Origin: JAIRVZ01 sp031553755
GTDB lineage: Bacteria; Bacteroidota; Bacteroidia; Bacteroidales; Azobacteroidaceae
DNA length: 64,000 bases
Assembly (NCBI GenBank): GCA_031553755.1
Contig: JAVBKZ010000033.1
Span: forward strand, 21,082-85,081
Reading direction: 5' to 3'
Part shown: one piece after another, positions 1 to 8,599 of the stretch
How the letters are laid out: every line of letters starts with the position of its first letter
Numbering within the stretch: the stretch's first letter is position 1
Made by a program: the position numbers and the translations under genes
Notes under the pieces: generated by a model
What the model was told of the DNA's origin: nothing
Databases searched by the model: none
What the model saw: the letters and a program-made list of their open reading frames with translations, nothing else

Positions 1-1046
1 AATGCACACAGAGATGCCCGCAAAGCAATATCTGAATTTAAATATTTTTCATTAGCAATGAATAAGCCTCCTTCTGCTGTTTTATTAATATAATCAATAT
101 TCTTTGTATTTATCAATCCTATCTCAATCCCTTCATACTCAATAATAAAATAATAATTATTAGGATTATTGATGCTTTTAAACCATTGCTGTTGCATTTC
201 GAGGGTGATATATTCCCGATATTCCATGTATTGAGAAATAACGGGTTCATTGCGCCATTGGCGAACCATTTCTATTTTTTCGTCTGTCAATGGAGTTAAT
301 TTAACTTCATATTTTTCTAACGCAATATTGATTGTTTTTTGTATAATATAAAGTGGTTTACTTTGTTCTTTTTTTTGGGAAAATAACAAGGAATATGCCA
401 ACTTTACTAATTTAGAGAATGTATATCCTGTTTTTTTTCTTGTAGAGGCACAATCAACCACATCAATCGTTGTCAGCGTAAAGTTATTCAAAAAATCCAA
501 TACGGAAAATGCTTTTTTTCCATAATTTTCTCGATAATGTTTAATTACGTTTTGGTCGTAAACCGCATAATTCGCAATTGCCGGATCTGTTTTTATTCCT
601 AATTTTAATGATAAAACCTGATGAAAACTCCATGATAGAAATTGTCTCCAAAGATTATCTTTCCGTTGTATCCGCCGGGCCATCACAATGTCGTACCCTT
701 CTCGCGATTTCTTCAAAAGTTCAGCAATGGCATCAGGATCGTCTTGCAGATCGCAATCCATAATAATGATTTTCTCCCCGAGAGCATATTTTAATCCGGC
801 AGAAATCGCCGCGTGTTGCCCCACATTCTTGGATAGATTTATTCCTTTTATACGTTTGTCTTTCGAACATAATTGTTCTATCTTCTCCCAAGAATTGTCA
901 GGAGATGCATCATTTACGAGGATAATTTCATAGTCGGAAGTTATAGAAGAAAGATTTTTCTTTATCTCAAAAACCAATTTTTCAATACAATTTTCGGCTT
1001 TATAAACAGGAGTGACAACAGAAATATGTAGATTGAGATAATTCAT
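1..1046 (-). CDS. GT2 glycosyltransferase fused to a GNAT acetyltransferase (3' end beyond window)
   Basis: This frame is open without a stop from ATG at 1046 to the left edge (348 residues visible). Residues 1-230 are a GT2 domain with the start VVTPVYKAEN, the nucleotide-binding DASPDNS motif and DCDLQDD at about 97-103. It resembles DPM1/ArnC-type polyprenyl-phosphate sugar transferases, but no C-terminal membrane helices are seen. From residue 250 the chain turns into a GNAT domain (LTPLTDEK, then a QWRNEPVISQYM segment) like PseH-type amino-sugar N-acetyltransferases. I translated the junction codon by codon and it is continuous. It probably transfers and acylates an amino sugar in the surface polysaccharide made by this cluster; the substrate is not visible. 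It lies 54 bases downstream of the CelD-like gene, on the same strand. Confidence 0.8.
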   Translation of the reverse strand, partial: MNYLNLHISVVTPVYKAENCIEKLVFEIKKNLSSITSDYEIILVNDASPDNSWEKIEQLCSKDKRIKGINLSKNVGQHAAISAGLKYALGEKIIIMDCDLQDDPDAIAELLKKSREGYDIVMARRIQRKDNLWRQFLSWSFHQVLSLKLGIKTDPAIANYAVYDQNVIKHYRENYGKKAFSVLDFLNNFTLTTIDVVDCASTRKKTGYTFSKLVKLAYSLLFSQKKEQSKPLYIIQKTINIALEKYEVKLTPLTDEKIEMVRQWRNEPVISQYMEYREYITLEMQQQWFKSINNPNNYYFIIEYEGIEIGLINTKNIDYINKTAEGGLFIANEKYLNSDIALRASLCA

Positions 1047-1100
1047 GATATGAGGACTTCGGATGGTAATAATGTACTTATAACCGCACTACAAAGGTAG

Positions 1101-2153
1101 TTATTTTTGTAATATTTTCCTCAAATTCGAAAGTATTTTCTTCGATAAAGAACTTAGGCTTTTGTTCTCAAAAGAAACATTGTAAATCATATTGGCATCT
1201 GGAGTCCAATTCTTTTTATAGCTTTCTTCTCCCCTCAATTGGTCTATTTCTTTTAATTCTCGATTTAATGCATCTTCCACACAAAACAAAAGAGACAAAG
1301 TTCCGGGTGAATAATTTAAAAATTCAGGATTCATTATCGGCATATATAACATCAGCGAATTTTTAAACAAAAAACTAAGTTGCCATGAAACAATATTTTC
1401 TCCTGCTTTGATTTGATAGATAATCAAAACACCTGACTCCATTCCTTTTTTTATTAGTAATTGATGGAATTTGGGCGCTTTATAAGCATTGGGCCATCTT
1501 TCCGAATGTAATTTCAACATTGAAGATATATTCTCCTTTATTTCATTATCTTTACTAAGATTGTCGCAAATAGAATATGAAACCTCATATTCCGATTCAA
1601 GATTTGATTTTCTTCGTTGATAACTTTTTCTATTGTTCTTACTTAAGGATTGAATATATGAATCTATTGAATCGAATCCGGATAAATCAATGCGAGGGCA
1701 TGGCTCTTCAAATAAGACCTGAAAATTATCGGGAATAAATCCGGAATGAATTCCATCGAAAACAATAGAATCAAAATCTTTCAAATAAGAAAGTAACTTC
1801 ACGTAAAAAGATTGGATTTCCTCTGAACTTACTTCTTTTGAAAAAATCGGATCATGATAATCAAAATCCGAATATCCCATCGGAACTATCATTTTTTGAA
1901 ATGCATTTTTCCAATTTCTTTTCCATCTAACTAAAGGGAAAACAACTTGAATATCATCGTGTGTTCCCCAAATAAACAAGGGTTCTAACTTTCTCAAAGG
2001 ACGATAAGTTTCTACCCAAGCTTCAACCAAAGCCGGATGAAAAAACACATGGGCATTGGGACTTTTATCCAATACTTCCATCCATTTTTTCTTATTTTTT
2101 TCAGAAAAAATGATGTTCCAATCTTTGATGATTTCGATATTCCAATTATTCAT
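1101..2153 (-). CDS. CelD/FemAB-type GNAT acyltransferase
   Basis: The 350-residue protein has the two-lobed GNAT fold of the CelD/BcsL group (Acetyltransf_6). The diagnostic stretch is SLSKNNRKSYQRRK near residue 185, followed by the second GNAT half with YQIKAGENIVSWQLSF and the RGEESYKKNW end motif that places the substrate. Such enzymes acylate sugars or lipids during polysaccharide assembly. The gene begins inside the stop of the PIG-L deacetylase (ATGA overlap, 2150-2153). That coupling suggests a deacetylate-then-reacylate pair acting on one amino sugar, which is inference. No signal peptide or membrane segment is seen, so it should be cytoplasmic. Confidence 0.75.
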   Translation of the reverse strand: MNNWNIEIIKDWNIIFSEKNKKKWMEVLDKSPNAHVFFHPALVEAWVETYRPLRKLEPLFIWGTHDDIQVVFPLVRWKRNWKNAFQKMIVPMGYSDFDYHDPIFSKEVSSEEIQSFYVKLLSYLKDFDSIVFDGIHSGFIPDNFQVLFEEPCPRIDLSGFDSIDSYIQSLSKNNRKSYQRRKSNLESEYEVSYSICDNLSKDNEIKENISSMLKLHSERWPNAYKAPKFHQLLIKKGMESGVLIIYQIKAGENIVSWQLSFLFKNSLMLYMPIMNPEFLNYSPGTLSLLFCVEDALNRELKEIDQLRGEESYKKNWTPDANMIYNVSFENKSLSSLSKKILSNLRKILQK

Positions 2154-2866
2154 TTTGCTTCAAAAAATAATTCTTTATTCCAACTGTTTGCATACAAAAA
2201 TTCTTTGGGCAAAACTCCGGAATAAGGTTGTCCGAAAGATGTTTTTTTCTCCAAATAAATATTGATTGCCCGTTTTTTATTTTGATAATCAGTTTCGTTC
2301 ATTGATAATGTTCTTGCTTTTTTCCATTGAACTTGGTTGAACTTTGAATATGGCATACTGAACCAAAACCAAACGCAATAATAATATAATTTTATCTTTT
2401 TCTTATTGCCATTTGTCCAATTAAAAACTATTTTTTCTGTTGCTTCGTGATCAGACCATCCTTCCAGATAATGAGGAACAAAGATTACATCAGGATTTAT
2501 ATTTTCAATTAGTTCAAATAACTTTTGTGTATCAGAATTCCTGATATTGCCGTCTTCCATATCTGCCCAATACAAATCATGTTTCAAAAGAGATGCGGCT
2601 TGTATCGCCATTTCTTCTCTTGCTGAAGTAATCTCATCTTTATCCCATTTCTGTAATGAATTTTCGCCACGAGTTAAAATAATTACAGAAACTTTTTTTT
2701 GTTGATTGATAAGCTGTTGTATCAATCCGGCACTACCAAATACTTCGTCATCAGGATGAGGGGCAACAATCAATACATTGTTTCCTTCAACATCTATTTT
2801 CTTTCCTAAAATAAAAGCAAGTAATCGGATGATATGTATGCGGATATGCCTGTAAAGTGATTTCAT
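2150..2866 (-). CDS. PIG-L/LmbE family sugar N-deacetylase
   Basis: Residues 35-41 read APHPDDE, the zinc-binding signature of the PIG-L/LmbE family. A later histidine region (VPHYLEGWSDHEAT) fits the third metal ligand. Family members are zinc hydrolases that remove acetyl groups from GlcNAc-type sugars. At 238 residues it has the usual length. It sits between a GT4 gene (7-base gap) and the CelD-like acyltransferase (4-base overlap), so it probably edits an N-acetyl sugar in the exported glycan. The short hydrophobic N-terminus (residues 10-20) is not clearly a membrane anchor. Confidence 0.85.
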   Translation of the reverse strand: MKSLYRHIRIHIIRLLAFILGKKIDVEGNNVLIVAPHPDDEVFGSAGLIQQLINQQKKVSVIILTRGENSLQKWDKDEITSAREEMAIQAASLLKHDLYWADMEDGNIRNSDTQKLFELIENINPDVIFVPHYLEGWSDHEATEKIVFNWTNGNKKKIKLYYYCVWFWFSMPYSKFNQVQWKKARTLSMNETDYQNKKRAINIYLEKKTSFGQPYSGVLPKEFLYANSWNKELFFEAK

Positions 2867-2872
2867 TACTAA

Positions 2873-3997
2873 TTACAAATATTTTTCATAAAACCGAATA
2901 TATTCTTTCGCTGTTTTTTTCCAAGAAAACTGTCGGGCATAATCCAATAATTCATCTTGAGTTCTTATTACAGCCTCACTTCCTGATTCAAAATCATGCA
3001 TATACCGAGCCATCAGAGATAAATCATCCGGGTCTGTATAAAAAGCCATTTTTCCACCCACTTCTTCCAATGAAGAATTTCGACAAGTTACAACAGGCGT
3101 TCCACAAGCCATTGACTCCAAGATGGGAAGCCCAAAACCTTCGTATTTTGAAGGGAAAAAAGACGCGGACGCGCCGGAATACACGATTCTTAATTCATCT
3201 TCCGAAAGATGTTTCAGGAAATGAACTCGCCTTGAATCCACTAAATCTGCAAATTCCGCAGTAGTTTCGACCGGAGGATTTCCCCAAACCAATACCAAAT
3301 CATAGTTTCCTCTCGAATCGACATATTTACGGAAAGCTCTCAACAAAGAAATTGTATTTTTTCGTCCGATATCACAGGAAACCATTGTAAAATAAGGAGA
3401 TTGTATCTTGAATTTTGTTCTTAATCCATCAATATTAATTTGCGACTCCGGAAAAAAAAGTTCGGAAGAAACACCCCAATGAGCAACTGTTACTTTATCT
3501 TCCGGAACGTTCATGTATTCTACAATATCTTTTTTAGAAGAATGCGAACACGTAATAATTCCTTTACATGATTTTGCTAAACACGGATAATTTTCCCGGG
3601 CAAAATCATGCCCTAAAAATGATTCCGGGTAAGAAAAAAACATCGCGTCATGAATTGTCAGAAGCGTTTTATTCGGTTTTGCCGTAGCCGCGTAATTATG
3701 AGGAATATGATATAAATCGTAATTCGAAAAAAATTCTTTCAGATACAATCTTGCATTCCAATTAATATATTTACTTGATGCCGGTAGAGGAAAATGCAAT
3801 ACCGAAAATGGTAAATTATATTGTTCTATAGCATGCGAATTCGAACCATGAAAAAATAATTGAATTTTGAAAGGCAATTCATTTTTCAATTTTCCCAATG
3901 CCGTTAATAAATCCAACGTAGTACGTCCAATGCCGGGCAAATGAGTTTTTCCCCTGCGCGGAACGATTGAATTAACATCTATGAGTATTTTTTTCAT
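2873..3997 (-). CDS. GT4 family glycosyltransferase
   Basis: This is a GT-B enzyme of family 4. It has an N-terminal acceptor domain opening MKKILIDVNS and a glycine-rich PGIGRTTLDLL segment. The C-terminal donor domain carries FFPSKYEGFGLPILESMACGT, with the EX7E pair of retaining transferases. I place the start at ATG 3997, not the in-frame ATG at 4012, because MKKI starts are typical and 3997 gives an ATGA overlap with the preceding gene's stop (3994). The product is about 374 residues. It acts as a cytoplasmic or peripheral transferase in polysaccharide assembly; sugar specificity cannot be read from sequence. Confidence 0.85.
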   Translation of the reverse strand: MKKILIDVNSIVPRRGKTHLPGIGRTTLDLLTALGKLKNELPFKIQLFFHGSNSHAIEQYNLPFSVLHFPLPASSKYINWNARLYLKEFFSNYDLYHIPHNYAATAKPNKTLLTIHDAMFFSYPESFLGHDFARENYPCLAKSCKGIITCSHSSKKDIVEYMNVPEDKVTVAHWGVSSELFFPESQINIDGLRTKFKIQSPYFTMVSCDIGRKNTISLLRAFRKYVDSRGNYDLVLVWGNPPVETTAEFADLVDSRRVHFLKHLSEDELRIVYSGASASFFPSKYEGFGLPILESMACGTPVVTCRNSSLEEVGGKMAFYTDPDDLSLMARYMHDFESGSEAVIRTQDELLDYARQFSWKKTAKEYIRFYEKYL

Positions 3998-5172
3998 AAA
4001 ACCTGTTCCCATAAATCTACCACATTTTTTACTGAATATCTTTTGATATCTTCTTGAGCTTTTTTCGACATTTCAATTAACAATCGCGGATTATCCATTA
4101 ATTCGCAAAGTTTTTTGCTGTATTCTTTCGTGTCGAACGGAGAGACTAAAATTCCGGACAGATTATTATCTATTATATCACAAAATGCTCCGGAAGCATT
4201 AAAAGCAATAGGAACTGTCCCAAATTGCATCGCTTCCGTGAGAACCATCCCCCATCCTTCGTAGTTGGATGTCATACATAAAATGCTTGCGGATTGATAA
4301 TAATCAGTGGGATTTCGGAATCCTTCAAATTTTATTCTCTCTGCTTTCGAAGCCTTTTTTTTCAAGGATTCAACATAAGTTTGATTTCCTTCTCCCAATA
4401 TGATTAATTCCCAGTCGGGATAGCGCTTGTAAATCTGATTCCATATTTCAATAAGGCGATCTACTCTCTTATTTTGAACCAACAATCCTACATATAATAG
4501 TTGTTTCTTCTTTTCGTTAGTTACAGAAAGATCTTCGTAAGAATTAGGATTGGGTATAGAGATGTATTTTGATTCGTAACCGGGAAAAATATCCGTCAAG
4601 TCTTTATAGTAGTTTTCAGATAACATGCATACAACATCAGTTTTCGGCAATAAATTTCTGAAATGTCTTATACGAGACTTTTTGAAATTGTACTTAATCT
4701 TAGGATACAATAGAATTCTGGCAATCCGTTTACATTTTTCTATCAACGAATCGTTTCGTAAGGGATAAATTTCATTCCATAAATGCTGATAAGCAACCCA
4801 AGGCGGTTGATGTAGCACTGAAATTACTTTTACATCATTACCTCCTTTATTGAGATATAACTCGGAATCACTAAAATTTCCGGATTGATTTATCACAATA
4901 TCAATTTGTTTTTCTTTCAGAAAAGAATGATAAAAATCTATGTTTTCAGCCGATAGAAGATTTTTTGACGGATAATAAATTAGAGGTACAGGATAATTAT
5001 ATTCATGTTTAACTGTGATTCCTGATTCATATATGAGGTAATAAACATTATATCCTCTTTTCAGAAGCTCTACTGTCAACAAATGAGTAACTCTTCCAAT
5101 TCCTCCTCGTTCCGGATGAAAGGGTGTTATATAAGTGAAAACTATATTTCTCTTAGATTCCTCCACTTTCAA
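3994..5172 (-). CDS. GT4 family glycosyltransferase
   Basis: This 392-residue GT-B enzyme opens with NIVFTYITPFHPERGGIGRV, the N-terminal glycine loop of GT4. The C-terminal donor site is MTSNYEGWGMVLTEAMQFGT, again with the EX7E motif. No ATG exists near the N-terminus. The candidate starts are TTG at 5172 or GTG at 5166, both inside the end of glf, giving a 14-20 base overlap and probable translational coupling. The exact first residue is therefore uncertain. It is one of four GT4-type domains in the cluster. Confidence 0.8.
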   Translation of the reverse strand: MKVEESKRNIVFTYITPFHPERGGIGRVTHLLTVELLKRGYNVYYLIYESGITVKHEYNYPVPLIYYPSKNLLSAENIDFYHSFLKEKQIDIVINQSGNFSDSELYLNKGGNDVKVISVLHQPPWVAYQHLWNEIYPLRNDSLIEKCKRIARILLYPKIKYNFKKSRIRHFRNLLPKTDVVCMLSENYYKDLTDIFPGYESKYISIPNPNSYEDLSVTNEKKKQLLYVGLLVQNKRVDRLIEIWNQIYKRYPDWELIILGEGNQTYVESLKKKASKAERIKFEGFRNPTDYYQSASILCMTSNYEGWGMVLTEAMQFGTVPIAFNASGAFCDIIDNNLSGILVSPFDTKEYSKKLCELMDNPRLLIEMSKKAQEDIKRYSVKNVVDLWEQVL

Positions 5173-6265
5173 AACGAGTTAAAACTGCCTCTACGATTTT
5201 ATCCATATCGTAATATTTATATTCTGCCAATCGTCCTCCGAAAATAACATTTGGAATATCTTTCGCCAGTTTTTGATAATGTAAACAAATCTTGTTGTTT
5301 TTATCATCGTTTATAGGATAAAACGGCTCTAATTCGGGAGTCCATTCTGTAGAATATTCTTTCGAAATAACGGTTTGTGGTTGCGTGCCAAACTCAAAAT
5401 GTTTGTGTTCAATGATTCTTGTATAAGGCGTTTCGGCATCTGTATAATTGACAACCGCATTTCCCTGAAAGTTGGGCAAATTGAGTATTTCTGTTTCAAA
5501 CTGGACGGTTCTGTAATTTAATTGTCCGAAACAATAATCAAAATATTCATCAATTTTACCTGTATATAGAATTTTATCTGCTATTTCCTCCCAATGATTT
5601 CTGTTTTCAAAAAAATCGGTATTTACCTTCACTTCAATTCCTGCCAACATTTGCTCAATAATCCGATTATATCCTCCAATGGGAATTCCTTGATAACAAT
5701 CATTAAAATAATTGTTGTTGTATGTAAAGCGAACGGGCAAACGTTTAATTATAAAAGGAGGTAGTTCGGAACATTTACGTCCCCATTGCTTTTCTGTATA
5801 ATCTTTGATAAAAAGCTCATAAATATCCTTTCCGACAAGCAATAATGATTGTTCTTCCAAATTTTCAGGATCTGCTTTGATAAAATCTTTCCTTTGCTTT
5901 TCGATTTCGTTTATGGCTTCTTCCGGTGTTTTTGTTCCCCACAAAGCATAAAAAGTGTTCATGTTGAACGGCAGGTTAAATAATCTACCTTTATAATTTG
6001 CAAGAGGAGAATTGACAAAATTATTAAATTCGCAAAATTGATTTACAAAATTCCAAACTGTTTTATTTGAAGTATGAAAAATATGAGCGCCATATTTATG
6101 TACATTTATTCCTTCGATATTTTCACAGTAAATATTTCCGGCTATCTGTTTTCGTTTTTCTATAACTAAGCATTTTTTACCCATTTTTTTTGCCAAATAA
6201 GCAAATGTCGCTCCATAAAGTCCCGAACCGACAATTAAATAATCGTATTTAGTATTCATAATCAT
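5153..6265 (-). CDS. glf: UDP-galactopyranose mutase
   Basis: The flavoenzyme converts UDP-galactopyranose to UDP-galactofuranose, the donor for Galf residues in surface glycans. Residues 8-20 form the FAD-binding Rossmann motif (YLIVGSGLYGAT). The characteristic HKYGAHIFHTSNKTVW block is present near 55-70, and FNLPFNMNTFYALWGT and GGRLAEYKYYDMD follow as expected. At 370 residues it has family length. Its ATG at 6265 overlaps the upstream GT2 stop as ATGA; an ATG at 6259 is also possible. Its presence argues that the polysaccharide contains galactofuranose and that one neighbouring transferase uses UDP-Galf. Confidence 0.97.
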   Translation of the reverse strand: MIMNTKYDYLIVGSGLYGATFAYLAKKMGKKCLVIEKRKQIAGNIYCENIEGINVHKYGAHIFHTSNKTVWNFVNQFCEFNNFVNSPLANYKGRLFNLPFNMNTFYALWGTKTPEEAINEIEKQRKDFIKADPENLEEQSLLLVGKDIYELFIKDYTEKQWGRKCSELPPFIIKRLPVRFTYNNNYFNDCYQGIPIGGYNRIIEQMLAGIEVKVNTDFFENRNHWEEIADKILYTGKIDEYFDYCFGQLNYRTVQFETEILNLPNFQGNAVVNYTDAETPYTRIIEHKHFEFGTQPQTVISKEYSTEWTPELEPFYPINDDKNNKICLHYQKLAKDIPNVIFGGRLAEYKYYDMDKIVEAVLTRFESGGI

Positions 6266-7254
6266 CTTATTGCTAATAAATTAAAACCTGTAATTCTCCA
6301 AATACAGATATATGGAATCGATTTTTTCTTGATTTTATTTGCTTTTTTATAAAAATTCATAGAGTTTTCTTTGATAAAAAGGTCAAATTTTTTCGCTTCT
6401 TCTTTTCTTTTAACATCTTCTGTTTCAAACAAAGGAGACAACAATAATTCGTAAGAGAATCGAATAATATTCATCATATCTTTAGAGTACGTTAAATTCA
6501 TTTCTTCACTCATTTCACTCTGATGATTTTCGTAGAATAAAATAAGTTTTTTGCACATGTTGATATAATCAATCAGATGTTTTTTGTATCCTGTAAGGCT
6601 TACACTTTGTCCTTCTCGTCCTAAATAATACTGATAAAGATTAATTTGAGAGAAATAAATCGTATTCACATAAACCAAAGGTATGAGATTATATTCAATG
6701 TCGGTGTAATAACGATCAGAAAGAACGATACCATTACTTTGAAGCAATTCTGTTTTGAATGTAATTGCTTGCATGGGTAAATGTTTGGTATAATTATTTG
6801 ACTTCAAATATTCTTTGAAAGTACTTATCTTATCACAGATAGAAAAATCATATATATCTTTCTCTTTTTTATTCTCATAAACACGAGTAAAAGATGTTGT
6901 AACCAAATCGACATCTATATTTTTAAGAAGCGCAATAAATTTCACAAATTCTTCAGTATCGTACCAATCGTCAGAATCCAATATTTTAAAATATTTTCCT
7001 CGAGCCTCTTTAATTCCTCTATTGATAGCGGTTCCCCATCCTCCATTGAGTTTATCAATTACTCTAACGGTATCGGAATGTTTTTCTTGATACCTAAGTG
7101 CAATGGACAATGTTTCATCCTTTGATCCATCATTAATCACCAAAATTTCTATGTCATCAATATTAGGATGATTTACTACAGAATCAATACATTTAGGAAG
7201 AAATTGCTCCATGTTGTATGCTGCAATAACAATTGTGAGTATTTTGTTATTCAT
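6262..7254 (-). CDS. GT2 family glycosyltransferase
   Basis: The N-terminal 220 residues are a GT-A domain: TIVIAAYNMEQFLPKCIDS, then VINDGSKDET, then KILDSDDWYDTEEF carrying the DXD metal site. The C-terminal third is helical and resembles the tail of Bacteroidales capsule-type transferases. ATG at 7254 is preferred over an upstream in-frame TTG at 7260. The gene is 52 bases downstream of the preceding GT4 and overlaps glf by 4 bases. The NGGWGTAINRG segment is typical of inverting enzymes of this group. The acceptor and donor are unknown. Confidence 0.85.
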   Translation of the reverse strand: MNNKILTIVIAAYNMEQFLPKCIDSVVNHPNIDDIEILVINDGSKDETLSIALRYQEKHSDTVRVIDKLNGGWGTAINRGIKEARGKYFKILDSDDWYDTEEFVKFIALLKNIDVDLVTTSFTRVYENKKEKDIYDFSICDKISTFKEYLKSNNYTKHLPMQAITFKTELLQSNGIVLSDRYYTDIEYNLIPLVYVNTIYFSQINLYQYYLGREGQSVSLTGYKKHLIDYINMCKKLILFYENHQSEMSEEMNLTYSKDMMNIIRFSYELLLSPLFETEDVKRKEEAKKFDLFIKENSMNFYKKANKIKKKSIPYICIWRITGFNLLAIR

Positions 7255-7306
7255 GGTCAAAGATATTTATACATTAAAAAATTATTTCAACAAATTGGGA
7301 TTTTTT

Positions 7307-8599
7307 TTATTTTAATTGATGATAAATACTTACAAGCGTATGTATATGTTCTTTCAAAGAAATAACATTTTTAGGGGCATTTGCCGACATTCGCTCTATT
7401 TCTTCCGGATGGTCAATCATATATTGCATCGCAACAATTAATGCTTTTTCATCATTGGGAGGAATCAGCAACCCGTTTTCTTTATCGATTATTTGCATTT
7501 CCGCGCCTCCACAACGAGTGGCGATTACTGGTTTATTTTGCGACAAAGCTTCGCTAATAACCAAACCAAAAACCTCCAAGTATATTGCAGGATGTATCAG
7601 TACATCAAAATTTTGTATCAAAGATAAAATTTCTTTAGGATTAATCTTTCCATGAAAAATAATATTTAACCGATTTCTGTACGGTTCAAGTAATTTTTGT
7701 ACTCTAACGGATGGATTACTTCCAATAATATGCAATTCACAATCATTTGCATTAAGTTGAGAAAAGGCTTTCAATAGAACATGAATCCCCTTTTCGTAAC
7801 TAATTCCACCTACATTGAAAAACTTGATTTTACCCCTAAATGCACTAAAGGGAACTTTGGTCTCATCACTTCCCTTTAGGGGTTGGGGGGTAGAAATAGG
7901 AATTCCATGCGGAACCACTTGAATCTTATCAGGATTCAACCCATTCAGAATCATATTTTCAGCGATCGCGTTCGATGGAGCAATCATTAAATCAACATTA
8001 TCTGCAATCGTTTTCCATTCTTTTTTCTTATTTTGTATTTGTAAGGTAGAACTTCCAATAGGAGTGACAAAATAGATAAACGGAAGCTTTTTAAGGAATA
8101 ATCCGAATTTTAATCTAATATTGAATGGAATAAACTTCATCCATGAATATGCAAAAGGATAACCCCATCTCGTATTTTTCATTACACAAGGCAAACAATC
8201 TTTATCGTTGGCGCATACATGGCAGATTTCATCTCGATGATTTAGTAATGTTCCGGCAGGGCAAGTAAGTCCTCCGTGATGAGCGGTAACGATGTATGGA
8301 ATATTTAATTCTTTACAAAGGATTGCGAAAAAAGCTTTTTGTGAATGTGCGTGGACAACATCGGGATTGATAGACTCTAATAATTCCTTTATCTCCTTTT
8401 TGTCCGGTTCAGAAATTTCATATAAATCAATGCCTTTATAGTTTTGTTTGGTAATTATTTCTGTCGATTTTTTTATAAAAGAAAATACAACAACATCCAA
8501 CTCCTGCCGAATCATTTCATCCACAAGATTCTTGACATAAACCTGCCCTCCACCATAAGTAGAGAAAAAGTCGCCATTGGATATAAGGAGGATTTTCAT
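7307..8599 (-). CDS. GT4 family glycosyltransferase with a five-cysteine loop
   Basis: This is a 430-residue GT-B retaining transferase. Residues 15-19 (YGGGQ) form the glycine loop and the C-terminal IHPAIYLEVFGLVISEA block is the donor site. After AHHGGLTC at 105-113 there is an insertion with C113, C126, C129, C135 and C138 (spacing CX12CX2CX5CX2C), which could bind zinc or another metal. About 20 residues at 237-256 (PQPLKGSDETKVPFSAFRG) are encoded by a palindromic element, between the conserved PHGI and FFNVGGISYEKG segments. The ATG at 8599 overlaps the stop of the preceding gene by four bases. Confidence 0.85.
   Translation of the reverse strand: MKILLISNGDFFSTYGGGQVYVKNLVDEMIRQELDVVVFSFIKKSTEIITKQNYKGIDLYEISEPDKKEIKELLESINPDVVHAHSQKAFFAILCKELNIPYIVTAHHGGLTCPAGTLLNHRDEICHVCANDKDCLPCVMKNTRWGYPFAYSWMKFIPFNIRLKFGLFLKKLPFIYFVTPIGSSTLQIQNKKKEWKTIADNVDLMIAPSNAIAENMILNGLNPDKIQVVPHGIPISTPQPLKGSDETKVPFSAFRGKIKFFNVGGISYEKGIHVLLKAFSQLNANDCELHIIGSNPSVRVQKLLEPYRNRLNIIFHGKINPKEILSLIQNFDVLIHPAIYLEVFGLVISEALSQNKPVIATRCGGAEMQIIDKENGLLIPPNDEKALIVAMQYMIDHPEEIERMSANAPKNVISLKEHIHTLVSIYHQLK
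7832..7892. repeat. Intragenic palindromic element
   Basis: CCCCTAAA (7833-7840) pairs with TTTAGGGG (7875-7882). An inner arm CTAAAGGGA (7845-7853) pairs with TCCCTTTAG (7871-7879). The G-rich flank GGTTGGGGGG follows. This layout resembles small dispersed Bacteroidota palindromes with the words CCCTAAAGGG and TTAGGGGTTGGGG. It lies in frame in a GT4 gene and adds about 20 residues without breaking it. Confidence 0.6.
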
